A stretch of 45,782 nt of DNA, from positions 1-45,782 of IMG/VR virus record IMGVR_UViG_3300009499_000015; one strand, given 5' to 3'. Shown here piece after piece: positions 1 to 8,523 of the stretch. The stretch is from a virus. A model generated the notes under the pieces. The model saw only the letters and a list, made by a program, of their open reading frames with translations. It was not told the origin of the DNA and searched no databases. Every line of letters starts with the position of its first letter. Position 1 is the first letter of the stretch. Made by a program: the position numbers and the translations under genes.

Positions 1-47
1 ACCCGCAATAATCCTCATTCCTTTTGTCTTTTGCACTTTCAAAATTG

Positions 48-120
48 TGGAGGCGACCGGAGTCGAACCGGCGACCTCATCCCTGCCAAGGATGCGTTCT
101 CCCAACTGAACTACGCCCCC
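48..120 (-). tRNA. tRNA-Ala (anticodon GGC), intact
   Basis: Read on the - strand, 73 nt fold into a standard cloverleaf. The acceptor stem pairs GGGGGCG with CGCCTCC and contains the G3:U70 pair that marks tRNA-Ala. The anticodon loop is TTGGCAG with anticodon GGC at 85-87, and the T loop is TTCGACT. The 3' CCA is not encoded. Its 5' 39 nt (82-120) lie inside the attachment repeat, so the 5' half and everything upstream of it are supplied by the prophage, while the 3' half (48-81) is original host DNA. The gene is therefore a hybrid restored by integration. Confidence 0.95.
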
Positions 121-123
121 AAT
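82..123. repeat. Left attachment-site repeat (prophage boundary)
   Basis: A 42-bp sequence identical to 45660-45701. It covers tRNA-Ala nucleotides 1-39 (5' end through the anticodon loop) plus 3 bp upstream of the tRNA. A second block of 14 identical bp lies just beyond (131-144 and 45711-45724), separated by 7 bp here and 9 bp at the right end. The phage therefore carries a copy of both the tRNA 5' half and part of its upstream region. Confidence 0.92.
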
Positions 124-378
124 CCTTTGTTTTATTGAGCTTTCCGACGATTTCAGGTCATTTTCCACCATTTTCAATTTAGTATCGTTTAGTATCGGGA
201 AGTAACAATAAGCTACACGACATATATCACACTTTTTGCACACTTGCTGGATGGGGTCTCTGAAGACTGTCTAAACTATCCAGATTATACTAAAATCTTG
301 GGTACAAGTCAAGATAATTCAAATCGTGAGGATTAGGTCGTCCAGAGAGAAAAATGCCTTAAAACGCAAATTTAAGCC
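124..378. other. Left prophage end, no gene; tandem 10-bp repeat
   Basis: No open reading frame with a ribosome binding site is visible. The stretch contains the phage-derived upstream region of tRNA-Ala and a perfect tandem 10-bp repeat (TTTAGTATCG twice, 178-197). It also has a dyad around 250-285 (TGGAT and ATCCA flanking GTCT-CTGA-AGAC). The repeat could be an arm-type integrase or Xis binding site. No clear terminator for the late operon is seen. Confidence 0.5.
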
Positions 379-642
379 CTATTCTTCAGGACTAACCTTT
401 TTCTCAATCCTTGATTCCCCTACTTTCAAGAAGATACCAATAAGGGCAATAACTATCGTCTGAACCATCTCGGCAAGCTCAACCTTGTCGCTTAACCACG
501 CTATTATTATCCCAAGAATTGTGCTTGCACAGACAAGGTAGGTTTTCTTACCCTGTAAAGCTTTCTTCACTTTCATAGAGAACACTCCCTTCAATACCTT
601 CTTCAATATGAAGGTTATTATCTTTTCCTTTAGCCAATTCAT
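379..642 (-). CDS. Small membrane protein, holin candidate
   Basis: 87 aa. A basic N-terminus is followed by two hydrophobic segments (about residues 34-50 and 58-73) and a charged tail, the architecture of small two-segment phage holins. The start overlaps the upstream stop as ATGA (639-642), indicating translational coupling. A second start at 576 (MKVKKAL) has a better AGGGAG site, so two products, as in dual-start holin/antiholin genes, are possible. It is the last gene of the late operon, close to the M15 endolysin. The holin role is inferred from topology and position. Confidence 0.5.
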   Translation of the reverse strand: MNWLKEKIITFILKKVLKGVFSMKVKKALQGKKTYLVCASTILGIIIAWLSDKVELAEMVQTIVIALIGIFLKVGESRIEKKVSPEE

Positions 643-1013
643 AGTTTCACCGAAAGGTACAGCCCATTCATCCAGTACTTACTCCTGAAGTTATAGCTCA
701 CAGCCCACCCAAAGGTAATCGGTTCGCTAATCTTCATGCTAACTCCCGGAATTAAACTGAGCAAGTTAGGAATGTTTGCACTTAATCCTATCGCTGGGGT
801 TGTTTCCTCAATTACTGTAAGAAAACCGACATCAAGATACAAAACCTCTCGATAACCGGCTACAGGTAGAAACAAACCATCCCAGAAAGAGTCAGTTTCT
901 CCCCAGTCATACATAGATACTGCTCGGGGTCCGGCTGGAAGCAGAATTGGTTCTGCTAATGCTGAACCTACTAACAATCCAACCAAAAGAATCGCTACTA
1001 AAATCTTCTTCAT
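639..1013 (-). CDS. Small exported protein with signal peptide, outer-membrane-like C-terminus
   Basis: 124 aa, not recognised as a known family. The first 20 residues are a clear Sec signal peptide (basic start, Leu/Val core, cleavage near SALA-E). The mature part has alternating beta-like segments and ends in aromatic/hydrophobic strands (SYNF...YLSVKL), compatible with a small envelope or outer-membrane protein. A strong GGAGG site precedes the start. It lies between the endolysin and the holin candidate, so a spanin-like or envelope-disrupting role is possible but not shown. Confidence 0.6.
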   Translation of the reverse strand: MKKILVAILLVGLLVGSALAEPILLPAGPRAVSMYDWGETDSFWDGLFLPVAGYREVLYLDVGFLTVIEETTPAIGLSANIPNLLSLIPGVSMKISEPITFGWAVSYNFRSKYWMNGLYLSVKL

Positions 1014-1049
1014 CTAAATCACCTCCTCCTTTTTAGGTTTTCTTTTCAT

Positions 1050-1469
1050 TCAATACATCCAAAAAACTGGCGATGGTTTCTTGGGGTCAATATCCCAATG
1101 CAAAAAGTCATCGCCTAATCCTATTCTTTTAATTCCTAATTCAACTAATGCTATTATGATTACTGCTCTCTGCCAACTACTCCGAATCGCATAATCTAAC
1201 GCTTCGCATTTCTCGTCTTTATCATCACATTTATGCGAACTATTTAAAGCAACTGTTAAACCCTTTTCCTTTCTGTCTTCTTGGATTTTTTTATCGTATT
1301 CAAAACAATTACAAGCTCTGGTAATATCGGGTTTGAAACCGACAATACCAATTAAATCCTCATCAAGTTTTACAAGTTCATCACTTATATTCAATAATTG
1401 ACAACAAGGACATCTGTAATCGCTTAAAGGTCTTAACATCTCTCTCGCATCCATTCCTTTCTTGCACAT
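1050..1469 (-). CDS. M15-type zinc peptidase, probable endolysin
   Basis: 139 aa. The C-terminal half resembles phage M15 (D-Ala-D-Ala carboxypeptidase-like) peptidases: SSH (H79), ALD (D92) and LHWD (H124) match the three zinc ligands in order. The block RIGLGDDFLHWDIDPKKP is close to the family's terminal signature. These enzymes cut the peptide stems of peptidoglycan. The segment between H79 and D92 is rich in acidic residues and cysteine instead of the usual short Gly-containing turn. The start overlaps the upstream stop as TAATG. There is no signal peptide, so release would need a holin, for which the 379-642 product is the candidate. Confidence 0.7.
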   Translation of the reverse strand: MCKKGMDAREMLRPLSDYRCPCCQLLNISDELVKLDEDLIGIVGFKPDITRACNCFEYDKKIQEDRKEKGLTVALNSSHKCDDKDEKCEALDYAIRSSWQRAVIIIALVELGIKRIGLGDDFLHWDIDPKKPSPVFWMY

Positions 1470-4400
1470 TATTTCTGTTCCCTTAGTCTACTTTCATATT
1501 TATTTAAGAATTCTCTTACTTTTCGAGTCATCTTAGTTTCGACCTCTAAAATTTGTTTACTTTTTTCTTCAGGGGATAAAATTTTTGATTCCCAAATACG
1601 AATTCTTTTTCTCCGCATAGCAGATAAATAAGCTCCTATACCTCGAAATCCTGTAGCAAATCGATACCCTGGATGTGCGATTTTATATTTCTCTGCCAAT
1701 GGGTCATTTTTTTGCTTCTTCAATTCTTTTATTGTTGCTTCAGCCTGTAAACTTTTCTCATATAATTCATAAAATTCATTCAAGGCTTGACTTGCTGAAC
1801 CGACAGGTTCTCTAACTACAAACCCACGAACTAATGGAACATCTGCAAGTGTTGATTTTGGTCCTTTTGGTGGAGAAACTATCCCTGTGCCTTTTAGAAT
1901 TTGGTCAACAGTTTCTAATCCATACCTTCCCAAAGCTCCAAAATAACCTCGTACAAAATAATCAATCTTTGATGGTGAAACCTTTAAGCCTTTACCTATA
2001 ATCTTTGAAATTTCAGTTGTATAGATACTATGTTGCATTTCAGGTAAAAGTCTTTTTAGTCCTGATGAAACTACTGGTCTGTCCAGAAAGAAACTATAAT
2101 TAGTAATAGTCTCTAACGGAGCAAGAAATGCAGTAGGAATTACCCCCGGATTGATACCTCTACTTATAGAATCCCATAGATCCTTGAAAGCTTCAGGATT
2201 CTCATTATAAGTCCGTTCAAGAATCCGTTCTGGAACAGTTCCAAAGAGTAATCCTAAAGTAAATGGTTTAGGAATTCGCCATATTGTTTTCTCTGTGGGA
2301 ATAATCCAGAATATATCCTTTTGCCATTGTGGAATTTCTTTATATCTTTCATCATCTTTATTAGCGAACCATAATAAAACTGATGGGAGAGTTATTCCTG
2401 CTAAAACTTTAAATAAGCTTCTAATAGGTTTATCTTTGAAACCTCGGGCTATTTTATCTAAATCTTGAACATTAGCATTCCAGAAAGCTATAATAGAATT
2501 TACAGCTCTTGTCTTTGCTCCTAATCTGCTAAAGTCAAGAGTTACCTGTCTTGCACTAATTCCTGCTTTTAACATTTTGCTTTTGAGTAGTAAATCTTTT
2601 GGGGTCTTTTCTGCCATCAAGAACCAACGCTTACCGCCACCAAGAACTAATCTATATTCTCCTATTCTTGTAGCTTCTTCTCCCAATTCGGCTAATATCC
2701 GAGCATTTTCCAAAGGATGTTTAACTACATTTTTTAATTTTTTAGACCAAGTAGCAATAAGGTCTCGAATATTCTTCTGTAAATATTCCCTATCAAGCGA
2801 AACCAACATTGAATGTTCTGCGCCACTAATTTTCCACTTCCAATATAACTCATCGTGTTTTACAACTGACCAAAGACCTCGTAATGTATCAAGCCCAGGG
2901 ATAAATCCGCCTTTGGAATAACAGAAGGCAGTAAAGGCATCCCTAACTGGATTCCTTACTACAAATTCAGGAGATAGCGCTACTGCTCCCAATCGTAGCC
3001 ACCTTGCTGGATAACTCAATAATTTAAGAAGTATATTCATTGATTCTCTGTCGGTTGAGGTCAAAGCATCATAAATATCAGGGTCAACTTGATAAAAAGT
3101 TCTTTTGCCTTTCTGCATAACTGTTATGATATTCCTTGCTGGTTTGAAGATTGATGGTCTAAAGATATTCACTACTTCTTTGGCCATATCATCAGGAATT
3201 TCTATGCCTTCTCGTTCTAATTCTTTAGCTAATTCTTTTATAGAAACCTCAGCTATCCGCGCCATTGTCGGTGGTAGCTTCTCAACATGTCTCCCTAAAT
3301 CCTTAGGGTATCTTTGGGCTAACTTAACTAAAGCTAATCCTATTTGATTTCTTTCTGCGGCATCAATAATAGTGTATGTATTTTTAACGATTGATTCAGA
3401 AGGTCGAATTATCTCTCTTTCCGAACCTCTAATCTGCTTAAATATATTAGGGAGATTAACAACCCCTTTCCCTAACAATCCCTTTCGGCCTGCAATTTCC
3501 ATAACTCGATAGAATGGAGCATAATACTTATTTAAACCTCTCATTTTGAAATAAGTTTCTGGACTAATCAATTCAGAATCCCTGGCATATTTCAGAAGCT
3601 TATTTTGATAATCATAGAGTTCTTTCGCCTTTTCCCGAAAGAAAGGATATTTTCTTCTTAGTTCTATCAATGTTCGTCGTGCATCGTCAGGACGAATTCC
3701 TGTTTTAATCCCTCTCCTTTTCAACTCTAAAGTTCTTCGAGCTACCAGAAAAGCGTCAAATTCATCTAAGGCTTTAGCTTCTCCAATTGGTCTATAAATA
3801 TCAGATAAAGGACTCCCGGTCCAATTGAAGTTTGTATCGAAAGTCTTATAACGAAGGAAAGCATCTGCCTTACCGTGCCAACCTCGATGTGCGGTTGCTA
3901 ATATAAATGGGTCATCCTGCTCAAAAACTTTAATCTTTTTCTTTTTAACTATATCTACATATTTTTTTAAAGGATAAAGTTCATCTATCGCTAAACTATA
4001 AAGTCGTTGTATACTTGGCATAGTAGCTTTTTCAGGAGTTGGGGATATATGAGATAGGATTCTGGCAGTTGCCGGTAACTTCAGCCATCTATCATAATCT
4101 TTTCGAGCATTTAACAAAACTTCTTCTACTTCTGGATAATTAGAAATAAAGTTATCAAAGTATTTAGAAAGTTCAGGTAATAATTTTGTAGCAGAATCAG
4201 GATCAGTAACATATAATCTTATGAATTCAGCGAAGCCTTCTTTTTTATTTCTATGTGATGTAGGAAAATCTTTTACAAGTGCCATTAACTCGCCAGAATA
4301 TTTAGATAATTCTGGATTTAACTCATTCTGAATATGATGTCCAACTTCGTGGCAGGCTGTTTCAATATCCGTAGGAGCTTTGAGTCTAACTATTTTAGGT

Positions 4401-6670
4401 TTAACTTTATAAATTCCTTTTGCTCTATGCCGAAAATGTCCAATTCTTATAGGAAGGTCTAACTTTTCCGAAATCATTTTTGCTATCTCACTTCGTTTAA
4501 CTTTGCTTACTTCTTTTGTTGGAATTGGTTCACGGGGTGGAATAGCAGTTATTGGAGGGGCTTTTTCGATTGCTGGTTCGGCAATTTTGGGTTTAACTTC
4601 TGGCGTAGGTTTAATTCTTTGGGGAGATTCCCAAATACTTGTTATGGGATTTCTTATTAAACCTTCTTCGGCTTCTATTTCTCCTGTTCCAGAATTAAAT
4701 GATATATCACGAGGGTCAACTTTTACGCTTAAAATTTCTTTTCCATAACCTTTCGCCCCCATACTGCCAAACGCTGCTTTAGACTTGGCGTGGCTAAAGA
4801 AAGACATTTCTTCAAATCTGCCTTCTTTTAAAATCTTCTTTGCATTTTCTGTAGATGTGCCGTGATAAATTGTAATTGTAGCATCACCACGATTAAATTC
4901 TGCTTTGTAACCATTTTCCTTTAATTCATTTAGTATTTCTTTAGCTGCATCCCATCGTTGATGAAAATTTTCTGTTCCTTTTGGTATCGATCTATAAATA
5001 ACTTCTGGCTTGGCCACTGGCACTTCAAACTTCGGCTTTGCTCCAAAGGGAAGTTCAGGCTGCCCGGGAGTTACTTTTGTTGGCTTGACTTTGGCCGGAA
5101 CTTTCTCTTCTGGCCCAAATAGAGTCTTCTGGACTATTTCACTTGGCTTCTTCCCAAAGATAAGTTTCTTAGCTTTATCTGCAATCGGTCTACCATAAAC
5201 TTCGGTTACTCTATTCATTCGAGCCATCTTCTCATTTTTAAATGCTTCAAGAAGGTCTTTCTCATTTTCTATTCCAAATTGAGGATATTCTTCACTAAAA
5301 GCACTGGCTAATTCATCTAAAGGTCGTCCACCTTTAGGTTCACCTTTTCGACAATGAATTGGAACGATTGTATTATATTCTTCTCTTAATGCACCGGGCA
5401 TTCCCTTTTTATATGAAGCCGCACCGCCAAGTCTTCTAACTGCCTGATAAAAGGTTACTTCACCAGTAGGTTGTAATATTTCTTTCCTTTCTTTTGCCAA
5501 GAAATCTGTTGTTGCTTGCCGAACAGCATCTACATCGCTTATTTCAAAATCTGCTAAAGTTCCAGTTTTATGGGTAACAATTAACTCATCATCAATTACA
5601 TAATCATCTCCTTCTTTAAGTGTATCAATAGCTTTTTCTTCTCTTTCAATTAACTCTCTTCCTAATTGAGTTTCAACATGAGATTTAATTTTAGCAAGTC
5701 CGCTTATAGAAACTACTTCTGGAATTTTAGCTTTAGCAATTGGTGCAGCTGGTTTTGTGATTGTTGGCTTAACTGTTGGTTTTATAACTTGACTTGGAAC
5801 AATTTTCTCTAAAGCATTTTCCATTACTTGGGTTGCTCGTTCCGCAAGTGGCATTTTAATTTTAGCTCCTCTTGGAATTCTAATTCTTTCGCCCTTCAAA
5901 ATCCGACAAAGATTCTTTCCTATGAATCCAGTTTTATCACCAATGTTGAGTATTGTTCCTTCACTAAAAAGTTGTTCTGGTGGTAAACCAGTAGTTCTCA
6001 ATCTTACACGAACTGGCTCAATCGCCTTTTGAACTATCTGATGTTCTGCTTCTGTCATAGGACGAGTAAGAATACCTTTTGCAATTACTGGTGCAAATTC
6101 TAAAGCTAAAATGTCAGGTCTTGTATAAATATCACAGAGAAATCCTACAGTCTGTTTTCTGAATTTAACTTCTCTTTCTCTTAATGCTTTAAAAGGTTCT
6201 CGTTTAGCAATCAATCTCGGTATCAATGTAGGAATAATACCATCTACAAGCCAATCTGGTAATTTTTCTGCTTCAGGAATAAAATCCTCTGCCCCAAAGA
6301 TTCTTTTTCTTGGAAGAGTCATAAAATATTCATACTTCTTGCCAATGAAAGGAAGCCATTCAGTTGTTTCTAAAGGATGAGTTATAGGTCGAGATAAACC
6401 CCCTGTCAATAATTCTAAATAAGGACTTCTAAATGCAGTTTTACCGATTTCTTTAATAGTAGGAACTATCTTTTCTGCGGTAGGTTTAATCTGTTTCAGG
6501 AAGGCTTTTGTTCGGGCAAATCTTTCGGGTTCGGAAGGAACAGGAATTGCTCCTCTTCGGATTAGTTCTGCGTTTATATCTTCTAAATTAAATCCAGTGG
6601 GCGAAACTTGAGATAGGGTTTCCCGTCGTTTTAATTCTTGCTCTATCTTTTCCAAAGTAAAATTTGGCAT
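1469..6670 (-). CDS. Giant virion polyvalent protein (ADP-ribosyltransferase-like, HExxH protease-like and LPD38-like regions)
   Basis: 1733 aa. The N-terminus has short repeated helices (LEKIEQELKRR, LEDINAELIRRG). Pro/Lys/Ala-rich linkers divide the protein. Around residues 598-690 a YHGT...IL..G segment followed by a Ser/Gly-rich block resembles phage ADP-ribosyltransferase folds. Near residue 772, ACHEVGHH is a zinc-protease HExxH motif. From about 1225, ALSPEFVVRNPVRD matches the LPD38 domain of large polyvalent phage proteins, and the end is helical and charged. Such proteins are typically packaged and ejected with DNA to modify the host early in infection. It sits after the tail genes and before the endolysin, the usual place for ejection proteins. 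Individual enzyme activities are inference. Confidence 0.7.
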   Translation of the reverse strand: MPNFTLEKIEQELKRRETLSQVSPTGFNLEDINAELIRRGAIPVPSEPERFARTKAFLKQIKPTAEKIVPTIKEIGKTAFRSPYLELLTGGLSRPITHPLETTEWLPFIGKKYEYFMTLPRKRIFGAEDFIPEAEKLPDWLVDGIIPTLIPRLIAKREPFKALREREVKFRKQTVGFLCDIYTRPDILALEFAPVIAKGILTRPMTEAEHQIVQKAIEPVRVRLRTTGLPPEQLFSEGTILNIGDKTGFIGKNLCRILKGERIRIPRGAKIKMPLAERATQVMENALEKIVPSQVIKPTVKPTITKPAAPIAKAKIPEVVSISGLAKIKSHVETQLGRELIEREEKAIDTLKEGDDYVIDDELIVTHKTGTLADFEISDVDAVRQATTDFLAKERKEILQPTGEVTFYQAVRRLGGAASYKKGMPGALREEYNTIVPIHCRKGEPKGGRPLDELASAFSEEYPQFGIENEKDLLEAFKNEKMARMNRVTEVYGRPIADKAKKLIFGKKPSEIVQKTLFGPEEKVPAKVKPTKVTPGQPELPFGAKPKFEVPVAKPEVIYRSIPKGTENFHQRWDAAKEILNELKENGYKAEFNRGDATITIYHGTSTENAKKILKEGRFEEMSFFSHAKSKAAFGSMGAKGYGKEILSVKVDPRDISFNSGTGEIEAEEGLIRNPITSIWESPQRIKPTPEVKPKIAEPAIEKAPPITAIPPREPIPTKEVSKVKRSEIAKMISEKLDLPIRIGHFRHRAKGIYKVKPKIVRLKAPTDIETACHEVGHHIQNELNPELSKYSGELMALVKDFPTSHRNKKEGFAEFIRLYVTDPDSATKLLPELSKYFDNFISNYPEVEEVLLNARKDYDRWLKLPATARILSHISPTPEKATMPSIQRLYSLAIDELYPLKKYVDIVKKKKIKVFEQDDPFILATAHRGWHGKADAFLRYKTFDTNFNWTGSPLSDIYRPIGEAKALDEFDAFLVARRTLELKRRGIKTGIRPDDARRTLIELRRKYPFFREKAKELYDYQNKLLKYARDSELISPETYFKMRGLNKYYAPFYRVMEIAGRKGLLGKGVVNLPNIFKQIRGSEREIIRPSESIVKNTYTIIDAAERNQIGLALVKLAQRYPKDLGRHVEKLPPTMARIAEVSIKELAKELEREGIEIPDDMAKEVVNIFRPSIFKPARNIITVMQKGKRTFYQVDPDIYDALTSTDRESMNILLKLLSYPARWLRLGAVALSPEFVVRNPVRDAFTAFCYSKGGFIPGLDTLRGLWSVVKHDELYWKWKISGAEHSMLVSLDREYLQKNIRDLIATWSKKLKNVVKHPLENARILAELGEEATRIGEYRLVLGGGKRWFLMAEKTPKDLLLKSKMLKAGISARQVTLDFSRLGAKTRAVNSIIAFWNANVQDLDKIARGFKDKPIRSLFKVLAGITLPSVLLWFANKDDERYKEIPQWQKDIFWIIPTEKTIWRIPKPFTLGLLFGTVPERILERTYNENPEAFKDLWDSISRGINPGVIPTAFLAPLETITNYSFFLDRPVVSSGLKRLLPEMQHSIYTTEISKIIGKGLKVSPSKIDYFVRGYFGALGRYGLETVDQILKGTGIVSPPKGPKSTLADVPLVRGFVVREPVGSASQALNEFYELYEKSLQAEATIKELKKQKNDPLAEKYKIAHPGYRFATGFRGIGAYLSAMRRKRIRIWESKILSPEEKSKQILEVETKMTRKVREFLNKYESRLREQK

Positions 6671-6675
6671 TCATT

Positions 6676-7317
6676 TCACTTCCCAAGTAATTCCTTTTGC
6701 ATTTTAAGTAATTCTTCAACAGTATATTCTTCAATTGGTTTTTCTACTGGTGCTGGTAATGGTTCTCTCCCCGGTATGAATACTTTTGAAAGTTCTAAAT
6801 ATCGTTTTCTTGCAAGGTTAATATCAACTTCTTTTGTATATGGATCAGTAGCTTCCTTTACTGCCTGTTGCCAGATTTTCCAATCTACTGGCAATTCTTC
6901 TCCTACAGGTTTTTCAGGAGGAACATAAGTGCCAATTACTTTATGAAATTGTTTTTCTTTGCCTTTAAATGAAGTTGGAATTTCACCTGTATCTATAAAA
7001 TTCTTTAAAAGTTTTTCTTTATAAGTTGATGGTGTTGCTGTTTCTATCGGTTTCCAAGTTAACCCAGGTAATCCTTTTAAAACTTCTTCAGGAGTAGCTG
7101 GTCGTGTTTCTCCCTCTGCGGTAGTTATCATCGGCTGATTTTTCCCCAACAACGCAGTGAACATTGCCTTTCTCAATTCCTCCTGTGCAATCTGTTTACC
7201 CACCATTCCCTGACCGACTGCCTGTCCAAAAGGTTGAAGGGTAGTCTGCCCGAAAGTTGGAGTGTGTGCTTTTTTGGTTCGTTGCATTAGACCAATCCAG
7301 TCGAGCTTGTTATTCAT
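6676..7317 (-). CDS. Putative virion/ejection protein
   Basis: 213 aa, not recognised. Glutamine/glycine-rich N-terminus (GQTTLQPFGQAVGQGMVGKQ), then a mixed charged body with proline-rich loops and a helical C-terminus. It lies 5 bp upstream of the polyvalent protein and directly downstream of another Gln/Gly-rich gene, suggesting the three make an ejection complex. No signal peptide or membrane segment. Function is inferred from position only. Confidence 0.55.
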   Translation of the reverse strand: MNNKLDWIGLMQRTKKAHTPTFGQTTLQPFGQAVGQGMVGKQIAQEELRKAMFTALLGKNQPMITTAEGETRPATPEEVLKGLPGLTWKPIETATPSTYKEKLLKNFIDTGEIPTSFKGKEKQFHKVIGTYVPPEKPVGEELPVDWKIWQQAVKEATDPYTKEVDINLARKRYLELSKVFIPGREPLPAPVEKPIEEYTVEELLKMQKELLGK

Positions 7318-7318
7318 A

Positions 7319-7807
7319 TTATCCCCCTTTCAACCAATCATATATTTTTTCACCAGCAAAATATCCTACTCCTGGTGCAAGTCCACTAAGAAGTGATTGC
7401 CACCATTTTGGTTTTTCTCCTGCTTGTGCGGTCTGGTATTCCATCATCCATTTAGTAAGGTCTTCTTTTAATTGTCTATCAAGTTCTGATTGCTCTCCTG
7501 TAAACTTCTGCTGTTGAAGTAATGTCTGCCAATTCACATCTGCCTGATATTGAGGCAAGGCAGCACCAAGAGCAATATCAGTATATCCTCTCTCTTTCGC
7601 CTTCAAACCTCCAGTCTGAATATCTCCCATAATATCTCCCATAACAGATGCGCCACCAGGGACTAATCCAAACTGACTGACCGACTGCTGGGCTATTTTC
7701 TTCATCGCCTTTTTCATTTCCTTATCGATAGCCTCGTTAAGATACTCTGCCTGCTTGGAAAAATAATCCTCTCCACCGAATTCAATTGGTTGATAACCAT
7801 TTGGCAT
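7319..7807 (-). CDS. Putative ejection/injection protein
   Basis: 162 aa from the ATG at 7807, chosen because a GGGGG ribosome site lies 9-10 bp upstream; a longer frame to 7852 would overlap the preceding gene. Helical, rich in Gln, Gly and Ala (QSVSQFGLVPGGASVMGD), with a terminal GxGYFAGEKIYDWL segment. Composition resembles small phage injection proteins. Ends 1 bp before the next gene's start. Function is inferred. Confidence 0.5.
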   Translation of the reverse strand: MPNGYQPIEFGGEDYFSKQAEYLNEAIDKEMKKAMKKIAQQSVSQFGLVPGGASVMGDIMGDIQTGGLKAKERGYTDIALGAALPQYQADVNWQTLLQQQKFTGEQSELDRQLKEDLTKWMMEYQTAQAGEKPKWWQSLLSGLAPGVGYFAGEKIYDWLKGG

Positions 7808-7833
7808 TTTATTTAACCCCCTTGTTTTATAAA

Positions 7834-8364
7834 CTATCGAACTGCTTTCCATCCGATTGTGAAACTTGTATTTATGCTTACAAAGTTTATTGTAAATCCA
7901 TCATTATTCATTGAAACATAAACTCCGCTAACTAACCAACTGGATGCAGTACCGTTAATTATACCTATACACTTATCTGATATAATATGAGACGCATTCT
8001 CGGTAGCAGCAGAAGTCCAAGAAATAGTCCTCATATCCCCATTATAATCCATCCAACCCATCCCAGCATAAACATCAACAGTAGAATGCTTACCAACCAT
8101 AAACTCAACATATCTCGGCTTAAATCCAACTCCTGTTACGGAATAATTACCTGTGGCCGCTGGACAAGTGAAAGAGCCGATTTTGACCTTTATTCCTTCT
8201 TCAAGGGTTGCTATCCGTTTTTTAGATGTTCCCGAATCGTGATAGATATTTTCTATCTCGGAGTTCAATGGAGGACTATCGTGAACATACATTTTAGCTC
8301 CGAAACTGAAAAACCCTACAAAAAGTAGTAACAAAATTAGGCAAATTAAATTTAATCTTTTCAT
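7834..8364 (-). CDS. Signal-peptide virion-module protein, fibre-tip-like beta protein
   Basis: 176 aa, unrecognised family. Residues 1-23 form a Sec signal peptide (KRLNLICLILLLLFVGFFSFGA). After a short helix (KKRIATLEEGIK) come beta-rich repeats with Gly/Ser/Thr, typical of phage fibre or receptor-binding tips: a G-F-x-P-R-Y-V-E-F segment, a W-T-S-A-A turn and a terminal TIGWKAVR. It lies downstream of the 948-bp homing-endonuclease insertion. Why a structural protein would be exported is unexplained. Confidence 0.55.
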   Translation of the reverse strand: MKRLNLICLILLLLFVGFFSFGAKMYVHDSPPLNSEIENIYHDSGTSKKRIATLEEGIKVKIGSFTCPAATGNYSVTGVGFKPRYVEFMVGKHSTVDVYAGMGWMDYNGDMRTISWTSAATENASHIISDKCIGIINGTASSWLVSGVYVSMNNDGFTINFVSINTSFTIGWKAVR

Positions 8365-8407
8365 TTTTTCCCTTGACTTCTCCTTTCTAATATGCTATCT
8401 TAAAGTA

Positions 8408-8502
8408 GCTACTGGCGACACGATTTTTTTATGTAAATCTAAGGCAGTGAGTAGGGTAGAAACATTTAATCGTGTTTCCAGTAGCAACCCGAAAACTGCC
8501 TT
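8408..8502 (+). ncRNA. Putative H-type pseudoknot upstream of the homing endonuclease
   Basis: Stem 1 pairs 8408-8425 with 8468-8485: 16 Watson-Crick pairs in two blocks of 8, broken by one G-U and one mismatch. The loop contains AAGGCAGT (8441-8448), which is perfectly complementary to 8495-8502 downstream of stem 1, so the two helices form a pseudoknot. It ends 9 nt before the GAGGAGG ribosome site (8512-8518). Structure was found by eye; function is unknown. Confidence 0.55.
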
Positions 8503-8523
8503 TTTGATTTTGAGGAGGAAATT

